The notes under the pieces were generated by a model, which did no database searches, was not told where the DNA came from, and saw only the letters and a list, made by a program, of their open reading frames with translations. Both the position numbers and the translations under genes were made by a program. A DNA stretch of 64,000 nucleotides, taken from assembly GCA_963804595.1 (NCBI GenBank), contig CAWDQZ010000017.1, positions 1 through 64,000 on the forward strand. The letters are read 5' to 3'. Of the stretch, positions 24,049 through 31,140 are shown in pieces; position 1 is the stretch's first letter, and every line of letters starts with the position of its first letter. The stretch comes from DASUPK01 sp963804595. Its GTDB lineage: Bacteria; Actinomycetota; Thermoleophilia; Solirubrobacterales; 70-9.

Positions 24049-25206
24049 CTACCGGACCCGGGCCGAGAGCCTCGCCTTGCGGTTGCAACGCTTCCGCTTC
24101 GGCTTGCTCTTCAGCTTCCGGCACTTGGCGAACCGGTTCGCGGACCGGGTGGTGGCCGGGACCTCCGGCGCCGTCGGAGGCGGCTCGCTCTGGGCGGGAG
24201 GCGGCGGCTCGTTCGGCATCCTGACCAGCGGCTGGCCACCGCTGCCGACGATCGGCTCCGGTGTCAGCGCGTAGGTCGTTTCGAGCTCCGCGACCTCGGC
24301 GACCACGTCGTCTCGCAGGCCGCCCGGGGCCGCCTGCGCGATGCGGGTGTAGACGCCGGGCGAGTCGGGCTCGGCGCACTGGAAGCCCCAGCTGGTGATC
24401 CCGACCAACCGGTATCCGCCGCCCTCCAAGGGGGATTCGAGCGGGCCGCCGCTGTCCCCGTTGCAGGTGTCCACCCCTCCCTCCGGATAGCCCGCGCAGA
24501 CCATGGTGGTCGAATCGAAGGCGGTGCCGTAGAAGTCGCTGGACCCACAGGTGGAGTCGGCGACGATCGGCACGGTGGCCGCGCGCAGCCTGTTGACGGT
24601 GTCGCCGCCATAGAAGGTGCTGCCCCAGCCACTGACTTCGACCAGGGTGTCCGGAGCCCAGACGGCGGCCTCGTCGTCTCCGGCGAGATCGATGGCCTGA
24701 ACGGACCCACTGAGGTCGACCGGGGTGGTCAGGACGAGGTAGGCCAGGTCGCGCTGGAACGTGACGCTGTCGAACCCAGCGTCATACGTGGCGTCCTGCA
24801 CCTGATGCTCGGCCTCGGGGGGGGCCGTCGAGAGAGTCGCCTGCCCCAGGACCACGTCCACATCGTTGGGGTCGACCCGCTTGGTCCCGTCGCCGCCAGG
24901 ATCCGCCGGCAAGCAGACGTTCACTCCCCCACCGGCGTCGCAGTCGGGGTCGTTGTCGTACAGGCAATGTGCCGCGGTGAGCACGATCGACGCGGTGATC
25001 AATGACCCGCCGCAGAACTGGCGCGCATGCGCGTCACCGCTCGCCTTGGCCGGACTGATCACGATCGCCGCCTGCCAGGGGTACTGCTCAGCCGAGGTGG
25101 TCGATCCGCCCACGATTCGCGGCTCGATCGACTGCGCGCGTGCTGCGGGCGCCAGCACGCAGAGCGCGAGAACGAGGCAAGGCAGAACAACTTTGCTCCT
25201 CCCCAT
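24049..25206 (-). CDS. Secreted trypsin-like S1 serine protease (copy 2)
   Basis: The 385-residue paralogue of the neighbouring gene has a signal peptide (about 1-24, APAARA), mature start IVGG (31-34), His80 (TAAHC), Asp153 (RDLAYLVL) and Ser252 (CNGDSGGPL), with Asp246 in the specificity pocket (Lys/Arg). Insertions with paired cysteines (DPDCDAGGGVNVC) are shared with copy 1. A Pro-rich linker (PPPPAQSEPPPTAPEVP) leads to a basic Cys-containing tail (FAKCRKLKSKPKRKRC). The shared ANR-AKC start of the tails shows they were duplicated with the genes. Confidence 0.92.
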   Translation of the reverse strand: MGRSKVVLPCLVLALCVLAPAARAQSIEPRIVGGSTTSAEQYPWQAAIVISPAKASGDAHARQFCGGSLITASIVLTAAHCLYDNDPDCDAGGGVNVCLPADPGGDGTKRVDPNDVDVVLGQATLSTAPPEAEHQVQDATYDAGFDSVTFQRDLAYLVLTTPVDLSGSVQAIDLAGDDEAAVWAPDTLVEVSGWGSTFYGGDTVNRLRAATVPIVADSTCGSSDFYGTAFDSTTMVCAGYPEGGVDTCNGDSGGPLESPLEGGGYRLVGITSWGFQCAEPDSPGVYTRIAQAAPGGLRDDVVAEVAELETTYALTPEPIVGSGGQPLVRMPNEPPPPAQSEPPPTAPEVPATTRSANRFAKCRKLKSKPKRKRCNRKARLSARVR

Positions 25207-25251
25207 CGCCCCATTGAATCGGATCTGGCGGCCGAATTCTTGAAGAAATCG

Positions 25252-26280
25252 CTACCCGATAGCGACCATGCGCTCGATCGGCAGCTTTGCCCGCTCCGCG
25301 ACCTGCGGCGGGACCTTGACCTCGTAGCGGAAATCCCGCAGCGAATCGCGGACCTTCGGCAGGGTGATCATTTTCATGTACTTGCAGAACGCCATCCGGT
25401 TGGCCTCGATCAGCTTCGCCCTCGGAGCGGCCTGCTGGAGGGGGTAGAGCATTCCGTTCTCGGTCGCGACGATGTACTCGCCATCGGGGTGCTCGTCCAT
25501 GTAGTTGAGCATCCCCCCGGTTGAGAGCATCTGGACGCCGTCCGGGTCGATGTCGCCGGAGGCGACGTACTCCATTGCCTGGGTGGCGCACCCGCACTCG
25601 GGATGGATCAGGAACTCGGCGTTCGGGTGCTCGTCGCGGACGGTCTTGATGTCGGTCGGCCGGATCCCCGCGTGGACGTGGCACTCGCCGTCCCAGATGT
25701 GGAAGCGGGCGCGGCGCTCGGGGTCGTCCTTGATGCCTGTCTCGCGCTCCACGAAGGCGCCGAGCCACATGTCCGGGCCGAAGAGGATCTCGGCGTCGGG
25801 ACCGTGCTCGCGGAGGATGTGCTCGACGACCTGCACGGCGTTGCCCGAGGTGCAGCAGTAGTCGGTCTCCGCCTTCACCTCGGCCGACGTGTTGACGTAC
25901 ATCACGACGACGGCGCCGGGGTGCTCGGCCTTCCAGGCTCGGAGCTGGTCGGCGTTGATCGACTCCGCCAGCGAGCAGCCGGCGCCCAGGTCGGCGATCA
26001 GCACGGTCTTGTCGGGACAGAGGACCGAGGCGGTCTCGGCCATGAAGTGGACGCCGCAGAACTCGATCACCTCGGCGTCGGTCTTAGCCGCCTGGCGCGA
26101 GAGGCCGAGGGAGTCGCCGACGAAGTCCGCGACGTCCTGGAGCTCGGGCAGCTGGTAGTTGTGGGCGAGGATGACGGCGTCGCGCTCGGCGGCGAGCGCC
26201 CTGACCTCCGCGCTCAGCTCGGCGACCTCTTCCTCGCTCAGCTTGGCGGGAAGCTCGTTGACGGTAGGAAGCTCCAGCAC
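25252..26280 (-). CDS. nadA: Quinolinate synthase A
   Basis: NadA condenses iminoaspartate with dihydroxyacetone phosphate to quinolinate, the second step of NAD synthesis from aspartate, using a 4Fe-4S cluster. Motifs are ILAHNYQLPELQDVADFVGDSL, EFCGVHFMAETA, LADLGAGCSLAE, YVNTSAEVKAETDYCCTSGNA, IHPECGC and FIST-unrelated ending VAERAKLPIERM; the cluster cysteines lie in FCGV, DYCC and ECGC. A longer frame exists, but GTG 26280 follows AAGGAG by nine bases and the extra upstream residues come from a hairpin repeat, so I start here (342 residues). nadC lies at 27829 with fpg and a SnoaL gene between. nadB is not in the window. Confidence 0.95.
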   Translation of the reverse strand: MLELPTVNELPAKLSEEEVAELSAEVRALAAERDAVILAHNYQLPELQDVADFVGDSLGLSRQAAKTDAEVIEFCGVHFMAETASVLCPDKTVLIADLGAGCSLAESINADQLRAWKAEHPGAVVVMYVNTSAEVKAETDYCCTSGNAVQVVEHILREHGPDAEILFGPDMWLGAFVERETGIKDDPERRARFHIWDGECHVHAGIRPTDIKTVRDEHPNAEFLIHPECGCATQAMEYVASGDIDPDGVQMLSTGGMLNYMDEHPDGEYIVATENGMLYPLQQAAPRAKLIEANRMAFCKYMKMITLPKVRDSLRDFRYEVKVPPQVAERAKLPIERMVAIG

Positions 26281-26328
26281 GGCGGGCCGCTCCTTGTCGT
26301 TTGGATGTTCGCCGTCCCGGGCCAGTTG

Positions 26329-26369
26329 ATACGGGTTGGGCCTCGCTTCGCTGCGGCGCACCCTCGCAC
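26329..26369 (-). repeat. Bulged hairpin repeat, copy D
   Basis: Read on the minus strand it has GTGCGAGGG, then GCAGCGAAGCG in the loop and CCCGTAT, matching the other copies. The stem carries one G-G mismatch, making it the most degenerate copy. It lies in the nadA leader, about 50 nt before the chosen start, between divergent nadA and fpg. Confidence 0.5.
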
Positions 26370-26433
26370 CCCTGGACCCTCGAGACGGGCGAATGAACTG
26401 ACTAAAGATTAGCGCCAGCCTACCCTTGGTTCT

Positions 26434-27303
26434 GTGCCGGAACTACCCGAAGTGGAGATCACCGCCCGTCGCCTGAGCAGCCAGCTCGAGGGGGCCGAAG
26501 TGGAGTCGGCCCTCGCGGCCGGCGTCGCGACCCTGAAGACGTTCGAGCCCAGCCTCGACGCGCTCACCGGCGCGAGGATCGAGGGCGTGCGGCGGATCGG
26601 CAAGATGCTCGCCGTCGACTTCGATCCGTCGCCCACTGACGGTGCTGAGCCGCTCACCCTCCTGATCCACCTGATGTCGGCCGGCCGGTTGCAGCTGTTC
26701 GACAAGCGCGCCTCGCTGCGAGACCGCCGTTCGCGGCTGCTCGTCCGGATCGCGGACGGGCGAGAGCTTCGATTGCGCGAGTTCGGCACCAAGCAGTCCG
26801 CCTGGGCGAAGCTGCTGCCCCGCGATGAGGTCGCGGAGGACGAGATGGTCGCCACGCTCGCCCCGGACGCCTGGCCGCCGCCGTCGGTGGAGGAGCTGAC
26901 GAAGCGGCTCGACCAGCCGCGCCACCTGCACCCCCTGATGAGGGACCAGCGCACCATCGCCGGGATCGGCCGCTCCTGGGTCGACGAGATCCTCTGGGAG
27001 GCACGGCTCTCACCGTTCAAGAAGGGCTCGGAGCTGCGCGGCGAGGAGATCAAGCGGATCCACAACGGCCTGGGCGTGCTCGGCGACGCACTGGACCACT
27101 ACGAGGAGGTCATCGGCGATGAGATTCCGGACAAGATGCCGATGCCGCTCAAGGTTCACCGGCGCGAGGGCGAGCCGTGCCCGCGCTGCGGGACGACGAT
27201 CGAGGCCGTGTTCTTCTCGGAGCACCAGATGAACTACTGCCCCGAGGAGCAGACCGAGGGCCGGATCCTCAAGGATCGCCGGCTCTCGCGGCTCCTGAAG
27301 TAG
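26434..27303 (+). CDS. Fpg/Nei-family DNA glycosylase
   Basis: This enzyme removes oxidised bases and nicks the DNA. After the GTG-encoded Met comes PELPEVEITARRL, whose Pro and Glu are catalytic. The conserved Lys is in GRIGKMLAVDF-type sequence (RRIGKMLAV), and GIGRSWVDEILWEARLSPF is the helix-two-turn-helix. The C-terminal zinc finger reads CPRC, 16 residues, then CPEE: the fourth cysteine is replaced by Glu. The finger may be weak or use another ligand. The length (289) is normal. It is convergent with the SnoaL-like gene with no gap between stops (TAGCTA). Confidence 0.88.
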   Translation: MPELPEVEITARRLSSQLEGAEVESALAAGVATLKTFEPSLDALTGARIEGVRRIGKMLAVDFDPSPTDGAEPLTLLIHLMSAGRLQLFDKRASLRDRRSRLLVRIADGRELRLREFGTKQSAWAKLLPRDEVAEDEMVATLAPDAWPPPSVEELTKRLDQPRHLHPLMRDQRTIAGIGRSWVDEILWEARLSPFKKGSELRGEEIKRIHNGLGVLGDALDHYEEVIGDEIPDKMPMPLKVHRREGEPCPRCGTTIEAVFFSEHQMNYCPEEQTEGRILKDRRLSRLLK

Positions 27304-27819
27304 CTATCTGCCTGTCGCGCGGCGCACCAGCGCGCGGCCGATCGTCACCGGATGGGAGATCAGCGTCTCGACCCGGCCCGTCAGGCTGGTCGGGTCGCGT
27401 GCGATGCCGAGCTGCTCGAGGACGGTGAGCTGGTCGAAGTAGACCCGCTCGCAGAGCAGCCGGTCCTCCTCGAAGACGAACATCGCGAGAATCCGCAGCT
27501 CGAACTCCCGCCCCGTCGGCGGCAGGCTGCGAAGCGGCCCCCTGTGGGTGCCGCGGATGATCGCCTCGACGAGCACGGCGTGGTCTGAGTGGTGCAGAGC
27601 GATCAGCTCGTTTCGCTGGTCGGGGAAGGCGGTGCGGGTCTGATCGAAATACGCCGCCACCTCATCCGGGCCGTCGTGCACCTCCCCCGTGGCGATCAGC
27701 TCATATCGCGGGTGGTCGAAGGTCTCGAGGGTGACGTCGAACTCGTGCCGGTTCTCCGACTCCATGTGCTCACGGACGATCTCCTCGCGCTTCTTCCGCA
27801 TCGCGGCGGTCGGTGGCAT
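27304..27819 (-). CDS. SnoaL-like (NTF2-fold) protein
   Basis: The 171-residue protein has the ester cyclase/SnoaL-like layout: helix EEIVREHMESENRHE, DVTLETFDHPRYELI, DGPDEVAAYFDQTRTAFPDQ, VEAIIRGTHRGPLRSLPPTGREFEL and FVFEEDRLLCERVYFDQLTVLEQLGI. Such proteins bind small organic molecules or catalyse hydration, cyclisation or isomerisation; the substrate is not predictable. It follows nadC by 9 nt and is probably co-transcribed with it. Confidence 0.82.
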   Translation of the reverse strand: MPPTAAMRKKREEIVREHMESENRHEFDVTLETFDHPRYELIATGEVHDGPDEVAAYFDQTRTAFPDQRNELIALHHSDHAVLVEAIIRGTHRGPLRSLPPTGREFELRILAMFVFEEDRLLCERVYFDQLTVLEQLGIARDPTSLTGRVETLISHPVTIGRALVRRATGR

Positions 27820-27828
27820 CGCGCGACT

Positions 27829-28668
27829 CTATATCTGGATGGTCATGCTGAGGTCGAGCGCCGGAGCCGAGTGCGTGAGGGCGCCGACGGAGACGTAGTC
27901 GACGCCGGTCTCCGCGATCTCTCGGACGCTCACCAGGGTGATGCCGCCCGACGCCTCGAGCTCCGGGTGCTCGGCGGAGCCCCGGGCGGACACCGCCTCG
28001 CGCAGCTCGATCGGATCCATATTGTCGAGAAGCAGCCGGTCCGCGCCGGCCTCCATCGCCTCGCGCACCTCGTCCAGGTCGCGGCACTCCACCTCAACGG
28101 AGAGGTCCGGTTTCGCCGCGCGCGCCTTCCCGACCGCCTCCCCCACCCCGCCCGCGACCGCCGCATGGTTCTCCTTGATCAGAATCGCGTCGTAGAGGCC
28201 CATCCGGTGGTTCGTACCCCCGCCCGCCGCGACCGCCGCCTTCTCGAGCGCGCGCAGCCCGGGAATCGTCTTCCTCGTGTCGAGGACCCGGGCGCCCGTG
28301 AGCTCGACCCGGCCGACGAACCTGGCGGTCTGGGTGGCCACTCCGGAGAGGTGGCAGAGGAAGTTGAGGGCGGTCCGCTCGGCCGCGAGCAGCGCCCGTG
28401 CCGGGCCCGCGACCGTCGCCACCGTCACGGGTACGTCGTCGTGCCAGTCCGACTCATCGGCTTGAGGCTCCAGGGCCCCGGCCTCGGTCTGCCGGAAGAC
28501 CTCGGCCGCGACCTCCAGGCCGAAGAGAACCCCCGGCTCCTTCTGGGTGATCGTCGCGAGGCCGGTCGCGTCCACCGGGACGACGGCCTCGGCCGTGACG
28601 TCGCCCGGCCCGAGGTCCTCGAGCAGGGCGCGGGCGACCAGCTCGCGTGTATCGGAATCGACCGTCAT
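27829..28668 (-). CDS. nadC: Nicotinate-nucleotide pyrophosphorylase (carboxylating)
   Basis: NadC converts quinolinate and PRPP to nicotinate mononucleotide. Motifs are LLEDLGPGDVTAEAVVP, TALNFLCHLSGVATQT, VLDTRKTIPGLRALEKAAV, GGGTNHRMGLYDAILIKENH, VEVECRDLDEVREAM, LLLDNMDP and EASGGITLVSVREIAETGVD. The ATG at 28668 lies directly after a hairpin repeat whose 3' arm contains the only Shine-Dalgarno-like stretch (GAGGAG). A start 12 codons earlier would be encoded by the repeat and is unlikely. Length 279 is typical. Confidence 0.95.
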   Translation of the reverse strand: MTVDSDTRELVARALLEDLGPGDVTAEAVVPVDATGLATITQKEPGVLFGLEVAAEVFRQTEAGALEPQADESDWHDDVPVTVATVAGPARALLAAERTALNFLCHLSGVATQTARFVGRVELTGARVLDTRKTIPGLRALEKAAVAAGGGTNHRMGLYDAILIKENHAAVAGGVGEAVGKARAAKPDLSVEVECRDLDEVREAMEAGADRLLLDNMDPIELREAVSARGSAEHPELEASGGITLVSVREIAETGVDYVSVGALTHSAPALDLSMTIQI

Positions 28669-28669
28669 G

Positions 28670-28712
28670 AAACGGGTTGCTCCTCGGCTTCGCTTGCGGA
28701 GCACCCTCGCAT
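28670..28712 (-). repeat. Bulged hairpin repeat, copy B, abutting the nadC start
   Basis: On the minus strand: ATGCGAGGG, arm TGCTCC, loop GCAAGCGAAGCCGA, arm GGAGCA, one unpaired A, then CCCGTTTC and the nadC ATG. It aligns without gaps to copy C (58007), and two differences in one arm are matched by compensating differences in the other. The GAGGAG that could bind the ribosome is inside the second arm. Confidence 0.65.
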
Positions 28713-28754
28713 ATCAGTCTCACGAATCCACGGTGTGCGACGTTTATCGGGCAG

Positions 28755-29255
28755 ATGTCGAATGAATCGGTTCCCCCGTTCCAGCAGCTGCTCGACGAGC
28801 ACGGCTCCGACGTGCTCGGCTACCTCGTCGCGACCGTCGGGCCCCACGACGCCGAGGACGTCTTCCAGGAGACCTTCATCGCGGCGCTGCGAGCGTACGA
28901 CGGCTTGGAACACGCCCGCAACCTCCACTCGTGGCTGCTCACCATCGCCCACAACAAGGCGATCGACCATCACCGCAGCCGCTCCCGGCGCGCCGTCCCC
29001 GCCGGGGACGCCGAGGAGGTGGCCGGTGCGGTACCGACCTCGAATTCCAAGCCGGATGAGGTCGTCACGGGAGGCGACCCGGATCTCTGGCGCGCCGTCA
29101 GCGCATTGCCGCCGAAGCAGCGCAGCGCCGTCGTCCTCCGCTACGCCACCGATATGTCTTATTCCGCGATCGCGCGGGCCATGGACAGCTCCGAAGCGGC
29201 TGCCCGCCGCAACGTCCACGAGGGTCTGCAGAAGCTCAGAGGTGAATTCGCATGA
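28755..29255 (+). CDS. ECF-type RNA polymerase sigma factor
   Basis: The 166-residue protein has sigma region 2 (HGSDVLGYLVATVGPHDAEDVFQETFIAALRAYDGL, RNLHSWLLTIAHNKAIDHHRS) and region 4 (ALPPKQRSAVVLRYATDMSYSAIARAMDSSEAAARRNVHEGL). The ATG gives the usual length; an upstream extension in frame is not conserved-looking. It overlaps the methyltransferase gene by ATGA, so the two are translationally coupled. No anti-sigma gene is next to it; the coupled partner is a DNA repair protein. Confidence 0.9.
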   Translation: MSNESVPPFQQLLDEHGSDVLGYLVATVGPHDAEDVFQETFIAALRAYDGLEHARNLHSWLLTIAHNKAIDHHRSRSRRAVPAGDAEEVAGAVPTSNSKPDEVVTGGDPDLWRAVSALPPKQRSAVVLRYATDMSYSAIARAMDSSEAAARRNVHEGLQKLRGEFA

Positions 29256-29884
29256 ACCCGTTGACCGAGAAGCAGCTCGAGAAGATGTTGCGACAGGCGC
29301 CGTCGGACGCTGATCTGGACCGTGCGGTACAGGGCCTGCTCGCCCGCGCCGAGCGCGACGGCCTGATCGACGTCGCGTACGCCGAGGTCGATTCGCCGTA
29401 TGGCGAGTTGCTCGTCGCCCGCACCGGCCGTGGGGTCGTTCGTCTGGCCCTGCCCAGCGATCGCGGCCGCGAGCGTCCTCACGACGAGGTGCTCGAGGAG
29501 CTGGCCGCGAGCGTCTCGCCGCGAATCGTGGAGTCGCCGAAGCGTCTGGACGAGGAGCGTCGCGAGCTCGAGGAGTACTTCGAGGGCCGCCGGCGGGAGT
29601 TCGACGTGCCGGTCGACTGGAGCCTGACCTCACCGGGCTTCCGGAGCCGAGCGCTTCACGCGGTCGCCCGGATCCCCTACGGGAAGACCAAGACCTACGC
29701 CGAGATCGCCAAGTCCGCCGGCAACGCGCGGGCCTTCCGCGCCGCCGGCACGGCCTGCGGTCACAACCCGATCCCGCTGATCGTTCCGTGCCACCGTGTG
29801 GTCCAGTCCGGCGGTGGGATCGGCCAGTACGGCGGCGGCCCGGAGATGAAGCGGGGCCTCCTCGACTTCGAGGGCGCGCTCTAG
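29252..29884 (+). CDS. Methylated-DNA-protein cysteine methyltransferase with N-terminal extension
   Basis: The C-terminal domain carries the alkyl-acceptor motif PCHRVV with Cys180, preceded by RIPYGKTKTYAEIA and followed by GGGIGQYGGGPEMKRGLL. It repairs O6-alkylguanine by taking the alkyl group irreversibly. The N-terminus (MNPLTEKQLEKMLRQAP, about 1-40) is an extra helical stretch before the usual N-domain; its position right after a sigma factor gene is where anti-sigma factors usually sit. The start overlaps the sigma stop as ATGA. An alkylation-responsive unit is plausible but inferred. Confidence 0.9.
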   Translation: MNPLTEKQLEKMLRQAPSDADLDRAVQGLLARAERDGLIDVAYAEVDSPYGELLVARTGRGVVRLALPSDRGRERPHDEVLEELAASVSPRIVESPKRLDEERRELEEYFEGRRREFDVPVDWSLTSPGFRSRALHAVARIPYGKTKTYAEIAKSAGNARAFRAAGTACGHNPIPLIVPCHRVVQSGGGIGQYGGGPEMKRGLLDFEGAL

Positions 29885-29889
29885 CGTTC

Positions 29890-29930
29890 TGCGTCCCGTT
29901 TGTCCCGCTCAGCGGGAGCGATGGGACGCA
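29890..29930. terminator. Bidirectional terminator-like nested hairpin
   Basis: Outer stem TGCGTCCC/GGGACGCA (29890-29897 with 29923-29930) encloses inner stem CCCGCT/AGCGGG (29904-29909 with 29911-29916). It sits between two convergent genes, as expected for a shared terminator; no T-run is present. Confidence 0.6.
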
Positions 29931-29940
29931 GTTCGGTGTT

Positions 29941-31140
29941 CTAGGCGGGGAAGACAGCCATGGTGGCCGTGAAGCCGTGCAGGAAGTTGCGGCCGCCGAC
30001 CGGGCCGATCTCGCCGGCGCAGAAGAAGCCCGCTGTCGGGGCGCCCAGCGCATCCTCGATTGCGCCGGCGTCGTGGTCGGGGACTTCGAACATGTGGGAG
30101 CCACGGCCGTTGCAGGTGAAGAGGAGGGCACCGGCCGCTCCATCGGAGCCGAGCGCCTGCGCCTGCGCTGCGAGCGCCCCACGCAGGTCCGCGTCGGCCG
30201 AGGCGGCGTCCCGCACCTGTAGCCGGACCGTCTGGCCGACCCGAACCTCCTCGCCGATCGCGATCGCTCCCGACCCGCGGTCCGCACCGATGATCGGTCG
30301 CACCAGGAAGTCGCCCCTGTCGTACTCGGGCCGGTTCCCGTCGATGACGAGCCCGATCAGGACGCCCGAGGAGGCGAGCTCCCGCTCCTCCTGCGGAAGC
30401 CCTGAGATCACCTCTCCCAGGCGTTCCATCGCGGGCTTCCCGGCCAGCTCTCCGATCACGTTCGCCTCGGCCTTGGTGATGGTCATCTCCGGCCCCACCG
30501 GGCCAGCGCCCTGCGAAACGCACGGCAACACCTCGAGGCCGCGCATCCGAAGCGCGACCGCACCGTCGGTGTGAACCTCTCCGTCCCGCAGCAGAACGGC
30601 CCCACCTGCGAAGGAGGCGCTGGCCAATCCGCCGAGAACCGGAACCCGCGGCCGCGAGCGCTCCAGCGCCGCGAGCAGCTCCTCGGGCGGGAAGCTGAGC
30701 GGATCGCAGAGCGCGATCAGGGATTCGTTCGGGGCACTCGGCTCGTCGGCGCGGGCCGCCAGCGATTCGGGCAGGCCGAGCAGGCGGAAGCCGTCGGCCT
30801 CTCGTTCGGCCCTCAGATGCATCGTTTCGAGCTCCGCGGCAGGGAGCGATGCACCCCAGACGACGACTCCCGGCGTGTCCTCGAGCTCATGCCCGTCGGC
30901 GACCGTGCCTCCGGCGCCGCAGCCCAGCAGCGCGCGCGGCTCGAGGCGCTCATGCACCTCTGAGAGCAGCCACTTGGCCATGCCCAGGTGCTGGCCGGAG
31001 GCGAACACGAACGCGAGGTCGCAGCGCCCACCGAGGCCGGCGCGCGCCCGGTCGGCCGCCTGCGCGGCGGCCTCGACCGTGTCGAAGCTCTCCGAGGCTC
31101 CGACCGAGACCTGCGCGGTGCGCGGCTCGGCCAGCGCCAC
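29941..31140 (-). CDS. FIST-domain sensory protein
   Basis: The 399-residue protein has the FIST N and C domains: CDLAFVFASGQHL, PRALLGCGAGGTVADGHELE, GVVVWGASLPAAEL, FPPEELLAALERSRPRVPVLGGLASAS, then LIGLVIDGNRPEYDRGDFLVRPIIGAD and C-terminal ALLFTCNGRGSHMF, APTAGFFCAGEIGPVGGRNFLHG. FIST domains are thought to sense small ligands, perhaps amino acids. The GTG start shares a base with the prfB stop (TAGTG), so it is coupled to prfB. The open frame extends far upstream through prfB, but that is shadow sequence. Confidence 0.88.
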   Translation of the reverse strand: MALAEPRTAQVSVGASESFDTVEAAAQAADRARAGLGGRCDLAFVFASGQHLGMAKWLLSEVHERLEPRALLGCGAGGTVADGHELEDTPGVVVWGASLPAAELETMHLRAEREADGFRLLGLPESLAARADEPSAPNESLIALCDPLSFPPEELLAALERSRPRVPVLGGLASASFAGGAVLLRDGEVHTDGAVALRMRGLEVLPCVSQGAGPVGPEMTITKAEANVIGELAGKPAMERLGEVISGLPQEERELASSGVLIGLVIDGNRPEYDRGDFLVRPIIGADRGSGAIAIGEEVRVGQTVRLQVRDAASADADLRGALAAQAQALGSDGAAGALLFTCNGRGSHMFEVPDHDAGAIEDALGAPTAGFFCAGEIGPVGGRNFLHGFTATMAVFPA

